Assembly: GCA_030699345.1 (NCBI GenBank)
Contig: JAUYMX010000174.1
Span: 1-20,518 of the forward strand
Source: Methylococcaceae bacterium
GTDB lineage: Bacteria > Pseudomonadota > Gammaproteobacteria > Methylococcales > Methylomonadaceae
Direction of reading: 5' to 3'
DNA length: 20,518 nt
Below, one piece after another: positions 1-6,571 of this stretch. How positions within the stretch are numbered: position 1 is the first letter of the stretch; each line of letters begins with the position of its first letter. Under the pieces are notes generated by a model. The model ran no database searches. It saw only the letters and a list, made by a program, of their open reading frames with translations, and was not told the DNA's origin. The translations under genes and the position numbers were made by a program.

Positions 1-580
1 TGGCATCAAACACTACAGGACAGCCGGTGTCGCGCATCACGGCCAGTGAACGCATATCGGAAACCAGGTTGTTATAGCCAAACGAGACGCCGCGTTCACA
101 AACCATAATTTGCTGATTGCCGGTCGCTTTGGCTTTATTGACGACATGTACCATGTCCCAAGGCGCCATAAATTGGCCTTTTTTGATATTGACCGGAATG
201 CCTTGCTCGGCAACCTGCTGAATAAAATTGGTTTGGCGACATAAAAATGCCGGGGTTTGCATGATGTCGACCACGGAGGCGACTTCCGCCAGCGGCGTAT
301 CTTCATGCACATCGGTCAACACCGGCACTTGAATTTGCTGTTTGACCTTTTCCAGGATCTTCAAGCCTTGCTCAACACCAGGGCCACGGTATGATTCATG
401 CGAAGAACGGTTGGCTTTATCAAACGAGGATTTATAGATAAACGGAATGTTTAACTCGGTAGTGAGTTCTTTCAGGTAACCCGCGGTATCGATCGCCATT
501 TGTTCGCTTTCAATGACACAAGTACCGGCAATCAAAAAAAACGGCTGGTCCAGCCCTGCTTCAAAACTACATAACTGCAT
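1..580 (-). CDS. kdsA: KdsA, 3-deoxy-8-phosphooctulonate synthase (partial, C-terminus outside window)
   Basis: Condenses phosphoenolpyruvate with arabinose 5-phosphate to Kdo-8-phosphate, the cytoplasmic precursor of the Kdo sugar of lipopolysaccharide. The reverse strand from ATG at 580 reads 193 residues starting MQLCSFEAGL. It contains the family blocks LIAGTCVIES, YKSSFDKANRSS, GLKILEKVK, PVLTDVHE, QTPAFLCRQT, NIKKGQFMAP and CERGVSFGYNNLV. The family is about 280 residues long, so the last third lies beyond base 1. An AGGA at 587-590 gives a good ribosome site 6 bases before the ATG. It lies 18 bp after the toxin gene and downstream of pyrG. pyrG-kdsA-eno is the usual gammaproteobacterial order, here interrupted by the toxin-antitoxin pair, and co-transcription with pyrG is likely. 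The identification is secure. Confidence 0.97.
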   Translation of the reverse strand, partial: MQLCSFEAGLDQPFFLIAGTCVIESEQMAIDTAGYLKELTTELNIPFIYKSSFDKANRSSHESYRGPGVEQGLKILEKVKQQIQVPVLTDVHEDTPLAEVASVVDIMQTPAFLCRQTNFIQQVAEQGIPVNIKKGQFMAPWDMVHVVNKAKATGNQQIMVCERGVSFGYNNLVSDMRSLAVMRDTGCPVVFDA

Positions 581-598
581 GTGTATTCCTTGGTTGCT

Positions 599-859
599 TC
601 ATTTTTTGTAATGGTATCTGCAACTGATAATAATCAATCGATCGTTTTCAACTTTGTAAACTAAGCGATGCTCATCATCAATGCGTCGTGACCAGTAGCC
701 TTGTAGTTCATATTTTAAGGCTTCCGGCTTGCCTAATCCCTGATAAGGACTGCGGCTAATGTCTTTAATTAGGCTAACAATACGTTTGTAAGCTTTTTTA
801 TCATCTATCGCCCATTGATTAAAATCATCAAAAGCACTGGGCTCAAAGCTGATAATCAT
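599..859 (-). CDS. yoeB: YoeB/Txe-family toxin, ribosome-dependent mRNA interferase
   Basis: An 86-residue toxin of the RelE superfamily. Known YoeB proteins bind the ribosomal A site and cleave mRNA during translation. The YoeB signature is clear: GKPEALKYELQGYWSRRIDD, EHRLVYKV and a C-terminal CRYHY. The residues known to matter in E. coli YoeB are present at the same numbers: E46, R65, H83 and Y84. Length matches the family (about 84). Its ATG overlaps the antitoxin stop in an ATGA (856-859), the usual toxin-antitoxin coupling. It lies between the antitoxin and kdsA on the same strand. All active-site residues are intact, so it is probably functional. Confidence 0.93.
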   Translation of the reverse strand: MIISFEPSAFDDFNQWAIDDKKAYKRIVSLIKDISRSPYQGLGKPEALKYELQGYWSRRIDDEHRLVYKVENDRLIIISCRYHYKK

Positions 860-1089
860 AATTTTTCTATATCAACATCAATTAGCTGATTATTTTCAGC
901 GAGTGCAAGCGCGGCTAAAAGTCGTGCTTTATTTACCGGATTGTTCAATAAATAAGCTGTTTCATCCTGCTCAATTTGTTGAATTTCGGAAATAGAAATT
1001 TCAATGGTTTGATGAGGAAACTGTGCCTTTATTGCAGCGATAAAGTTTTCATTTAGCTCGTCACTATTGATTTTATAGAGCGTATACAT
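856..1089 (-). CDS. Antitoxin partner of the YoeB-type toxin
   Basis: A 77-residue acidic protein directly upstream of the toxin, sharing the 4-bp ATGA overlap with it. Position, size and coupling argue that it is the cognate antitoxin. It has a short N-terminal segment (YTLYKINSDELNENFIAAIK), an isoleucine-rich strand-like stretch (TIEISIS), and a DETAYLLNNPVNKARLLAAL segment near residues 42-61. The last of these resembles the toxin-binding part of small antitoxins found with Txe/YoeB toxins. I do not see a clear full-length Phd/YefM DNA-binding domain, so it may be a shorter antitoxin type. It starts 15 bp after the pyrG stop, which leaves little room for its own promoter and suggests it rides on pyrG transcription unless a promoter lies inside the pyrG end. 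Confidence 0.8.
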   Translation of the reverse strand: MYTLYKINSDELNENFIAAIKAQFPHQTIEISISEIQQIEQDETAYLLNNPVNKARLLAALALAENNQLIDVDIEKL

Positions 1090-1104
1090 TTGATAGCCTA
1101 TTTC

Positions 1105-2769
1105 TTAATGATTTGACCCAGTGTCCTGCTTTGTTTCATAGCCCTGCGCCTTTTTATGTTCAGCTGCGGCGACAATAAAACCGGAAAACAACGGATGGCC
1201 TTTACGAGGTGTAGAGGTAAATTCAGGATGGAACTGACATGCTAAAAACCAAGGATGATCAGGGATTTCAATCACCTCAACCAAGCGGCCATCAATGGAT
1301 TTGCCTGAAAAACGCAAGCCTGCCTGTTCCAGCTTTTGGATATATTGGTTGTTGAATTCATAACGATGACGATGTCTTTCGGTAATGACATCTTTTTGAT
1401 ACATCTGAAACGCTAATGAATCCGGTTGTAAACGGCATTGCTGACCGCCCAGGCGCATGGAACCACCCAAATCGGTATTTTCATCGCGTATTTCCAACTG
1501 TCCGGCTTCATTCATCCACTCGGTAATCAAGCCGATAACCGGATGCGGCGATTTAGGTAAAAACTCGGTGCTGTGTGCGCCTTCAAGTCCGGCGACATCG
1601 CGGGCAAACTCAATAACGGCGACTTGCATACCTAAACAAATACCCAGATAAGGTATTTTGTTTTCGCGAGCATATCTAACCGTGGCGATTTTGCCTTCCA
1701 CACCGCGCTCACCAAAGCCACCCGGCACCAAAATGGCATCGACATCTTTTAATCTGGCCACACCTTCATCTTCAATCAGTTCCGAATCGATATAGATGAT
1801 TTTAACTTTATGACGAGTGCGAATACCGGCGTGAATCAAGGCTTCATTCAATGATTTATAAGCATCGGTATGGTCAACATATTTACCGACCACGACCACC
1901 GTCACTTCGTCGACAGGATGCGTCAAGCCATCGACTACCGCTTCCCATTCACTCAAATCAGCGGGCGGCACGTCTAGTCTTAGCTTATTAACGACGATGT
2001 CATCCAAGCCTTGGTCATGCAACAACAGCGGGATGCGGTAAATAGAATCGGCATCAACCGCAGAAATAAACGCCTTTTCTTCGACATTGGTAAACAACGC
2101 TATTTTACGGCGCTCTGCGATGGGCACTGGTTGCTCGGATCGGCAAATCAAAATATCCGGTTGAATACCGATAGTGCGTAATTCTTTTACGGAATGCTGC
2201 GTGGGTTTGGTTTTGATTTCCCCGGCGGAACGAATATAAGGCACCAACGTCAAATGGATGAACAATGATCTATCGGCCCCCAATTCCACGCGCATTTGCC
2301 GAATAGCTTCTAAAAACGGCAAGGATTCGATGTCGCCAACAGTGCCGCCCACTTCAATCAGGGCAATGTCTTTGCCTACAGCGCTTTCATAAACCCGACG
2401 CTTAATTTCATCGGTGATATGCGGAATTACTTGCACAGTCGCGCCCAAGTATTCGCCTTTACGTTCCCGGCGCAACACACTTTCGTAGATTTGCCCGGTG
2501 GTAAAATTGTTCTTTTTGGCCATAGTGGTTTTTAAAAACCGCTCGTAATGGCCTAAGTCCAAGTCAGTTTCTGCACCGTCTTCGGTAACAAATACTTCCC
2601 CATGTTGGAATGGACTCATGGTGCCAGGATCGACGTTTATGTAAGGATCCAGTTTGGTCATAGTGACCTTGAGACCGCGTGATTCCAAAATGGCGGCCAG
2701 CGAAGAAGCAGCAATGCCTTTACCAAGGGATGAAACAACGCCGCCGGTGATAAAAATATATTTGGTCAT
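1105..2769 (-). CDS. pyrG: CTP synthase (glutamine hydrolysing)
   Basis: Cytoplasmic CTP synthase, which makes CTP from UTP, ATP and glutamine. The 554-residue protein begins MTKYIFITGGVVSSLGKGI, the family N-terminus with the ATP loop at residues 9-19. The synthetase domain extends to about residue 270 with blocks such as KLDPYINVDPGTMSPFQHGE and EVGGTVGDIES. The C-terminal class-I glutamine amidotransferase domain carries the nucleophile C378 in GICLGMQ and the pair H514/E516 in CQFHPEF, one position off the E. coli numbering. Length is typical. It is the first gene of a minus-strand run continuing into the toxin-antitoxin pair and kdsA. No strong ribosome site precedes the ATG. The long ORFs on the opposite strand are shadows. 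Confidence 0.98.
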   Translation of the reverse strand: MTKYIFITGGVVSSLGKGIAASSLAAILESRGLKVTMTKLDPYINVDPGTMSPFQHGEVFVTEDGAETDLDLGHYERFLKTTMAKKNNFTTGQIYESVLRRERKGEYLGATVQVIPHITDEIKRRVYESAVGKDIALIEVGGTVGDIESLPFLEAIRQMRVELGADRSLFIHLTLVPYIRSAGEIKTKPTQHSVKELRTIGIQPDILICRSEQPVPIAERRKIALFTNVEEKAFISAVDADSIYRIPLLLHDQGLDDIVVNKLRLDVPPADLSEWEAVVDGLTHPVDEVTVVVVGKYVDHTDAYKSLNEALIHAGIRTRHKVKIIYIDSELIEDEGVARLKDVDAILVPGGFGERGVEGKIATVRYARENKIPYLGICLGMQVAVIEFARDVAGLEGAHSTEFLPKSPHPVIGLITEWMNEAGQLEIRDENTDLGGSMRLGGQQCRLQPDSLAFQMYQKDVITERHRHRYEFNNQYIQKLEQAGLRFSGKSIDGRLVEVIEIPDHPWFLACQFHPEFTSTPRKGHPLFSGFIVAAAEHKKAQGYETKQDTGSNH

Positions 2770-2827
2770 GTAAGATTAAGACGTCTGAGAAAAACTGATG
2801 AAGATCTGGGCACAATGTTTAATGATT

Positions 2828-2983
2828 TGTAACTATTCAGCATCAGTTGATTGCTGTGAAAGTGTCTTGTGGGAGCGACGCCCACGTCGCGACCGAAGCC
2901 TTCAAATCGCGACGAGGGCGTCGCCCCCAACCGGTGATAGGGTATTGCTTCCGCCCTCCAAAGAAACTCGCTGAATAGTTACA
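2828..2983. repeat. 156-bp MITE-like element: 14-bp inverted repeat flanking a REP-type palindrome
   Basis: The 286-bp gap between pyrG and tilS holds no gene. TGTAACTATTCAGC at 2828-2841 is repeated exactly and inverted at 2970-2983, with weaker similarity continuing outward. Inside it, 2870-2892 and 2907-2929 form a second, GC-rich inverted repeat (21 of 23 bases pair, 14-base loop) of the GGGAGCGACGCC type seen as an interspersed repeat in many bacteria. The nested symmetry suggests a small non-autonomous mobile element. Because tilS and pyrG both run leftward, the inner hairpin could also attenuate read-through, but no T-tract follows it. No flanking target duplication could be established by eye. 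Confidence 0.65.
2870..2929. repeat. REP-like GC-rich palindrome
   Basis: Arms 2870-2892 and 2907-2929 pair at 21 of 23 positions around a loop at 2893-2906. The right arm carries TCGCGACGAGGGCGTCG and the left its complement with a single-base change. It can form a very stable RNA or DNA hairpin. It is the inner part of the 156-bp nested inverted-repeat element. Confidence 0.8.
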
Positions 2984-3055
2984 ATGATTTTTACATTAAC
3001 CGCTTTAAGCTGGAAGCATACAAACAATGCTTACTCCCCTAACAAGCCGCCCATT

Positions 3056-4429
3056 TTAATCGACTAAAGCAACTTCGTCATTGTCTTTCGGGTCTGATTC
3101 TTGTCTTTGCCACACCACACGCACGCAAGCGGTCGGATTTTCAGCATAAAATTCTGCGCTAATCCAAAAATCACCCACGGCAGCAAGGCAGCCATTTAAA
3201 TAAATCAACGGCATTTGCTCTCTTTCCCATGGCGGAATACCGGCTTCCTGAAATAGTTTTTTCAGCGAATGATGACCTGTTCTGCCGTACAACCTAATTT
3301 TCTCGCCGCCGCTACGAAATTTGATCTCTATTTGGGCGGCATGCCAATGTTCAGCCAAAATGCCAGTGGGCGATTCAATCCAGCTCAGTGCTTGGTGATT
3401 GCCAATATTGATTAACCGCTGTCCGGTCGCCCAACTTTTAGCGGTTCTCTGATCAAGTCCTTCGTCAAATTGCGGCAAGCAATACAACTTGTCTCGATAA
3501 CGACGAATTTCAAAACCTTGCGTCTTAATCAGTGGAGCGCTTTGCTCATTGGCGCCAACGACTTCATCAAGAATTCGACCCACCAGATCTTGAGAAGGCA
3601 TTTTCAAACCAATTTGTGCAAACCACTGCCTAATAATCAGCTTCTGATGTACCAACGACTTTAAATGCAATTGACTGATGATCAGTGTTTGGTCTGCTTG
3701 GTTAAAAACCTGCTCAAAAAATTGCTCGGCGATTTCATTCACTAAACCTTGTGACTCTGAGCAATGACTAGCTGAACGTGACACGGTTTTGTCTATAGCA
3801 GGCCAGCGCTGCTTTAACAATGGCAACACTTCTTTGCGTAAAAAATTACGGTCATAATCACTGCATTGATTAGTGGGGTCTTCTACCCAACTTAATTGCT
3901 GTTGTCTGGCATAGTCGTTGATAGTTTGCTTAGCAATATTTAAAAACGGCCGCAACAACATACCCTGGCCAAACGCCATTCGTTCCGGCATCCCGGATAG
4001 TCCCGCCAAGCCTGCACCGCGAAACAATTGCAACAATACCGTCTCCAGTTGATCCTCTCGATGTTGCCCCACCAGTAATACATCGCCTTCTTTCAGCAGT
4101 GCTTTAAAAGCTGTGTAACGAGCATCTCTGGCGGCTTCTTCCGGGCTTTGGCCGCTTGTAGCATGGGCATTTACCCGCAGCAACTGAAAATCGACACCCA
4201 AAGCGGCTGCGATTTGTTGGCAATGCTCAGGCCATGATTCAGCCGCCGCCTGCAAACCATGATGTACATAAACGGCAGTGATTTTGTCTTTTAAGGATGG
4301 CGAGCAAGCGCATAGATGCAGCAAAACATGGGAATCTACTCCGCCGCTGTAAGCGACAAAAATACGCCCAACGGGATTTGCGGGTGTTAATACTGATTCG
4401 ATAAGTTGTGATGAAAGCAAAAATGACAC
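3056..4429 (-). CDS. tilS: tRNA(Ile)-lysidine synthetase
   Basis: TilS attaches lysine to C34 of the CAU-anticodon isoleucine tRNA, using ATP, so that it reads AUA. The PP-loop motif SGGVDS is near the N-terminus (residues 28-33 from the chosen start). Family blocks VYVHHGL, HREDQLETVLLQLFRGAGLAGLSGM and RPFLNIAKQTI follow, and WVEDPTNQCSDYDRNFLR identifies the N-terminal domain. The C-terminal TilS domain ends ...IRLYGRTGHHSLKKLFQEAGIPPWER..PLIYL. No ATG exists upstream of the PP-loop. Candidates are TTG 4462, GTG 4447 and GTG 4429. I chose 4429, which gives an N-terminus of ordinary length (457 residues), though none has a convincing ribosome site. The integron-integrase remnant lies immediately upstream, so the gene is cut off from accA, its usual neighbour in many relatives. 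Confidence 0.93.
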   Translation of the reverse strand: MSFLLSSQLIESVLTPANPVGRIFVAYSGGVDSHVLLHLCACSPSLKDKITAVYVHHGLQAAAESWPEHCQQIAAALGVDFQLLRVNAHATSGQSPEEAARDARYTAFKALLKEGDVLLVGQHREDQLETVLLQLFRGAGLAGLSGMPERMAFGQGMLLRPFLNIAKQTINDYARQQQLSWVEDPTNQCSDYDRNFLRKEVLPLLKQRWPAIDKTVSRSASHCSESQGLVNEIAEQFFEQVFNQADQTLIISQLHLKSLVHQKLIIRQWFAQIGLKMPSQDLVGRILDEVVGANEQSAPLIKTQGFEIRRYRDKLYCLPQFDEGLDQRTAKSWATGQRLINIGNHQALSWIESPTGILAEHWHAAQIEIKFRSGGEKIRLYGRTGHHSLKKLFQEAGIPPWEREQMPLIYLNGCLAAVGDFWISAEFYAENPTACVRVVWQRQESDPKDNDEVALVD

Positions 4430-4513
4430 CTTAATATTAAGTTTCACCTGCAATTCTACCAACCCGCAAAGTGAATAACTGAATAATGATCTCGATAAGC
4501 CGTTTCATTAAAC

Positions 4514-4792
4514 CTAAAAACTGCACTTAACAAAAACACCAGCGCATTCATCACCTGATTTTGCATCGCTGCCAACATTGCGCTCGGTCGCTAAATAGCT
4601 TAAAAAAGCCTCAATTTTCGCCTCGCTATCCTCGAACAGTTCTTGCTTTTCACTCATACGGTGAAATTTCACAAACCGCTTAATCCAATCGCAATAGCTA
4701 TGTTCGGTATGCACAGAATCATGCTTCATGCCCATAATGCGGCGAACTTTATCCAGTAAGGTAGCCCGCGCTTTTGCTTGACTTAGAGTCAT
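4514..4792 (-). pseudogene. intI: Integron integrase (IntI) remnant, frameshifted and truncated
   Basis: From ATG 4792 the reverse strand reads LLDKVRRIMGMKHDSVHTEH, SYCDWIKRFVKFH and IEAFLSYLATERNV. This is the N-terminal SAM-like arm-binding domain of integron integrases (compare the general family pattern LLDQVR..IR.KHYS.RTE..Y..WIKRFI.FH). After ERNV the original frame turns to nonsense. Skipping one base at about 4571-4573 restores AAMQNQVMNALVFLL, matching the family block AASTQNQALNALLFLY. So there is a one-base frameshift, and homology then ends near 4516. The whole catalytic domain (Arg/His/Arg/Tyr) is missing, so no active recombinase can be made. It points away from the cassettes at 4946 onward, the normal intI orientation. 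Confidence 0.88.
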
Positions 4793-4969
4793 GACCGCCT
4801 ATAGTGAGGCGCAAATTTGCCTGCTTTTAGGGCTAATATCAAGTTATCGAGGAACTATGAGCGGTTTTCTAATTATCAAAGCAAACGTGCCTGAAAAGGC
4901 GGGTAATATCGACTTGTCTGGGCAGATTTGCTTGATAATCAATAGTTATGCCTTATCATAGTCAGCAGA
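4793..4969 (+). promoter_or_regulatory. Candidate attI region ending in core site GTTATGC (4945-4951)
   Basis: This 177-bp gap separates the integrase remnant from the first cassette gene. The heptamer GTTATGC at 4945-4951 is identical to the right core of the first attC (5587-5593), as expected where an incoming cassette joined attI. An inverted repeat GCAAATTTGCC (4811-4821) / GGCAGATTTGC (4921-4931), 10 of 11 pairing, may be part of the attI structure. I could not identify a convincing cassette promoter or a LexA box here. Confidence 0.6.
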
Positions 4970-5530
4970 ATGGAAGAAGAAATACAAAAATTTATAGATG
5001 AAGGACTCAAAGAGCATAAAGAGAAGGTATTTTTTATTCAGCAAGAGTTGGGGGCTGAAATACATTGGTTCTTTACACAGGCATTTCAGGCTTTAAAAAG
5101 TGAACTTTACTTGCCTGCATGTACAAGCTTTCTCAACGGAATAGAGGCTTCGCTTAGGGTAACAATGGCTCAAGTGGAAAAGCCTTGTAGAGTTACCGAA
5201 CTTGATGGCATAAAAACTTTGAGCAATAGCCTTCTAAAATCAGCAAAAGAAATGGGATTGCCAATAGAGGCATTAGCGTTCCCAGATGAGCATGATTTTT
5301 TAGAGAAATTAGAAACTAAACGCCCAAATATCTTGAATGTCGAGATTGTTCGTATTCGCCACAATCTTTGTCATGGCAATATCCTTGAATATGTGAATGT
5401 TGAACTCGGAGAACACAATGCTTTCTTCACGCCTGAATGTTGCCGCGAACTTGCTAAACTCCTCCACCTTGTTTCTAAAGAATGGGCTATGCAACTGGGT
5501 ATTTTCAGAAGACGGTTACTCAATGCATAA
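4970..5530 (+). CDS. Integron cassette protein, HEPN-like (RHxxxH motif)
   Basis: A 186-residue cassette gene of no family I can name. It looks mostly alpha-helical and has no signal peptide or membrane segment. Near the end it carries VRIRHNLCHGN, in which R130-H131-N-L-C-H135 fits the HEPN consensus R[N/D/H]xxxH. HEPN proteins are often RNases in toxin-antitoxin, abortive-infection and CRISPR systems, and some lack catalytic activity. The placement of the motif in a helix two-thirds along the chain also fits. The stop codon lies inside the left core of the attC at 5525, typical of a single-gene cassette. There is no partner antitoxin in the same cassette. Alternative: a non-catalytic HEPN-like helical protein. 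The function is inferred from the motif only. Confidence 0.7.
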   Translation: MEEEIQKFIDEGLKEHKEKVFFIQQELGAEIHWFFTQAFQALKSELYLPACTSFLNGIEASLRVTMAQVEKPCRVTELDGIKTLSNSLLKSAKEMGLPIEALAFPDEHDFLEKLETKRPNILNVEIVRIRHNLCHGNILEYVNVELGEHNAFFTPECCRELAKLLHLVSKEWAMQLGIFRRRLLNA

Positions 5531-5593
5531 CATGGCGCTCAAGCCGACCCGCTTCCGCTACGCTCCAGCGGTCGGCTTAGCTCTACGTTATGC
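5525..5593 (+). repeat. attC site 1 of the integron
   Basis: A 69-bp imperfect palindrome beginning GCATAAC (5525-5531) and ending GTTATGC (5587-5593), the inverse-core and core heptamers. Inside, TCAAGCCGACCCGCT pairs with AGCGGTCGGCTTAG with an unpaired C, the extrahelical-base asymmetry that lets integrases choose the bottom strand. The expected cut point lies between 5587 and 5588. The upstream gene ends at TAA 5528-5530 within it. Confidence 0.92.
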
Positions 5594-5596
5594 GGC

Positions 5597-5601
5597 AGGA
5601 G
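5597..5601 (+). promoter_or_regulatory. Ribosome binding site that sets the cassette-2 start at GTG 5608
   Basis: AGGAG at 5597-5601 lies 6 bases before GTG 5608. The upstream in-frame ATG at 5590 is part of the attC core itself and has no ribosome site, so the GTG is the better start. Confidence 0.75.
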
Positions 5602-5607
5602 TTTTTC

Positions 5608-6150
5608 GTGGCTGATACCAAGAGAGAAAAAATAAGTCATGAGGCACCGCTGATTAAATGCTTCGGTGAGGTCATTAAGTCGGATGCAAGATTTGGCATC
5701 AAGATAAACATCAATATCGGAAACGATAGCGCCTCGTGCTCCGATGTTGAGTACTTAAGCAATAACGACGAATATCTAATCATCGAAGCAAAAAGCCACG
5801 AATCGAAAGATGCTTACAACACTCGCCACAAGATATTTGGTCAGTTGCTCAAAGAGCACGGCAAGAACAGCCCGAGCCGGACGGAACATAGTTCATCGAT
5901 AGCTTTGGGCGTTCTGATTCCGAAAGATAAGACCTCCTCTGGCAAGTCGAATACAAAGAAATCTGGTTATGACTTTTACCGAGACGGGTATTCCGACATC
6001 CCGGCAATTATGTTTTCGGGGTTCGGAGAGCTAGCGAAGGTTAAGTATGTCTTTCTCTGCTCTGTCAAAGACAAAACTGTTGATGTTTACACTTGGGCAG
6101 GGTTTCACCGTGGTGAAGAACCTATCTATTTCGTGCCATCTTCCGCATAA
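5608..6150 (+). CDS. Integron cassette protein, candidate PD-(D/E)XK nuclease-like
   Basis: A 180-residue cassette gene from GTG 5608, chosen because of its AGGAG. I do not recognise a named family. The core reads SCSDVEYLSNNDEYLIIEAK. D46 followed by E60-A-K62 after a beta-strand-like LII fits the D...(D/E)xK catalytic signature of restriction-endonuclease-like folds, and is followed by a helix HKIFGQLLKEHG. The C-terminal half has strands (VKYVFLCSVKDKTVDVYTW). There is no signal peptide or membrane segment. The stop TAA 6148-6150 sits inside the second attC. Such a protein could be a solitary nuclease, a defence effector or a catalytically dead relative. The fold assignment rests on a short motif and is moderate at best. 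Coding of the frame is well supported by the cassette structure. Confidence 0.68.
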   Translation: MADTKREKISHEAPLIKCFGEVIKSDARFGIKININIGNDSASCSDVEYLSNNDEYLIIEAKSHESKDAYNTRHKIFGQLLKEHGKNSPSRTEHSSSIALGVLIPKDKTSSGKSNTKKSGYDFYRDGYSDIPAIMFSGFGELAKVKYVFLCSVKDKTVDVYTWAGFHRGEEPIYFVPSSA

Positions 6151-6231
6151 CATGACGCTCAACCTCGCTCCTTTCAGTCGCTGGACACTGCGCGATAATG
6201 CCGCGCAGCGCCGGTTAGCTCTACGTTATGT
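6145..6231 (+). repeat. attC site 2 of the integron
   Basis: An 87-bp imperfect palindrome from GCATAAC (6145-6151) to GTTATGT (6225-6231). Its left end matches attC 1 at 17 of 18 bases (GCATAACATGACGCTCAA against ...ATGGCGCTCAA). Its right end shares TTAGCTCTACGTTATG exactly with attC 1. The variable middle contains a CTGCGCG/CGCGCAG hairpin. The expected cut point is between 6225 and 6226. Confidence 0.92.
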
Positions 6232-6254
6232 TTCAAAGGGCTCCTAATAGAAAA

Positions 6255-6531
6255 ATGGAACTAGTAATCTTCTTACTCTTAATACCTGTTATTCGTGGCC
6301 TGATCTTCTTCTTTGACTGGAAAAAGTATGCGATCAACATAATCTTTACCTTAAGGGAGTGGGTGATGACGCAGAGGAAGATGCAAAAGCTCTCTCAGCA
6401 AAAGCATCGAACTGGATAACTGAAAATAACACCGAAATTAAGCGTAGGGTAAAGAAGTCAGGAATTCAGAATCCTGTTCATGGGTTTATGGAACCGAAAG
6501 GGTATGGTTTCGTCGGCCAAGAGCAAACACA
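6255..6531 (+). pseudogene. Cassette-3 gene, small membrane protein, frameshifted and truncated
   Basis: From ATG 6255 the frame encodes MELVIFLLLIPVIRGLIFFF, an N-terminal membrane segment, then DWKKYAINIIFTLREW before running into an unrelated-looking tail and stopping at 6417-6419. From about 6356 the -1 frame carries a coding-like sequence, GDDAEEDAKALSAKASNWIT followed by a basic stretch and VHGFMEPKGYGFVGQ. It stays open until the RAYT boundary repeats at 6532. The simplest reading is one cassette gene with a -1 frameshift near 6350-6360 whose end and attC were removed by the RAYT insertion. I see no standard slippery heptamer there. An alternative is a real 54-residue membrane peptide followed by a second gene starting at GTG 6359. 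No family is recognised. Confidence 0.55.
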
Positions 6532-6571
6532 CATCAAAGGGGTCAGACTCGCATCAAAGGGGTCAGACTCG
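6532..6571. repeat. Two perfect tandem copies of a 20-bp unit at the RAYT left end
   Basis: CATCAAAGGGGTCAGACTCG occurs at 6532-6551 and again at 6552-6571 without a gap. The second copy begins the left inverted-repeat arm of the RAYT element (6553-6578). The duplication marks the junction between the integron cassette and the RAYT element. Confidence 0.85.

Larger units (their letters stand above)
4500..6531 (+). mobile_element. Degenerate chromosomal integron with three gene cassettes
   Basis: The region has the full architecture of an integron: a broken intI on the minus strand, a core site GTTATGC at 4945-4951 where attI would end, then plus-strand cassettes separated by two attC sites. 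Cassette 1 runs 4946-5587, cassette 2 runs 5588-6225, and cassette 3 starts at 6226 and is cut off near 6531 by a RAYT element, with its attC lost. Both intact cassette genes end with a TAA inside the left attC core, as is typical. The two attC sites share nearly identical ends, as in sedentary chromosomal integrons. Confidence 0.88.

Noticed and set aside
2770..3055. Riboswitch or small RNA in the tilS-pyrG gap
   Set aside because: The structure is fully explained by nested inverted repeats of interspersed type; no known riboswitch core is visible.
4793..4969. LexA box and cassette promoter Pc upstream of the first cassette
   Set aside because: No CTG-N10-CAG site was found, and the best -35/-10 pair (TTGTCT / GATAAT) has only a 14-bp spacer.
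6345..6365. Programmed -1 frameshift in the third cassette gene
   Set aside because: No X XXY YYZ slippery heptamer is present in the right phase; mutation is simpler.
6532..6571. Two 20-bp repeats considered as the start of a CRISPR array
   Set aside because: The copies abut with no spacer, there are only two, and the second is part of the RAYT inverted repeat.
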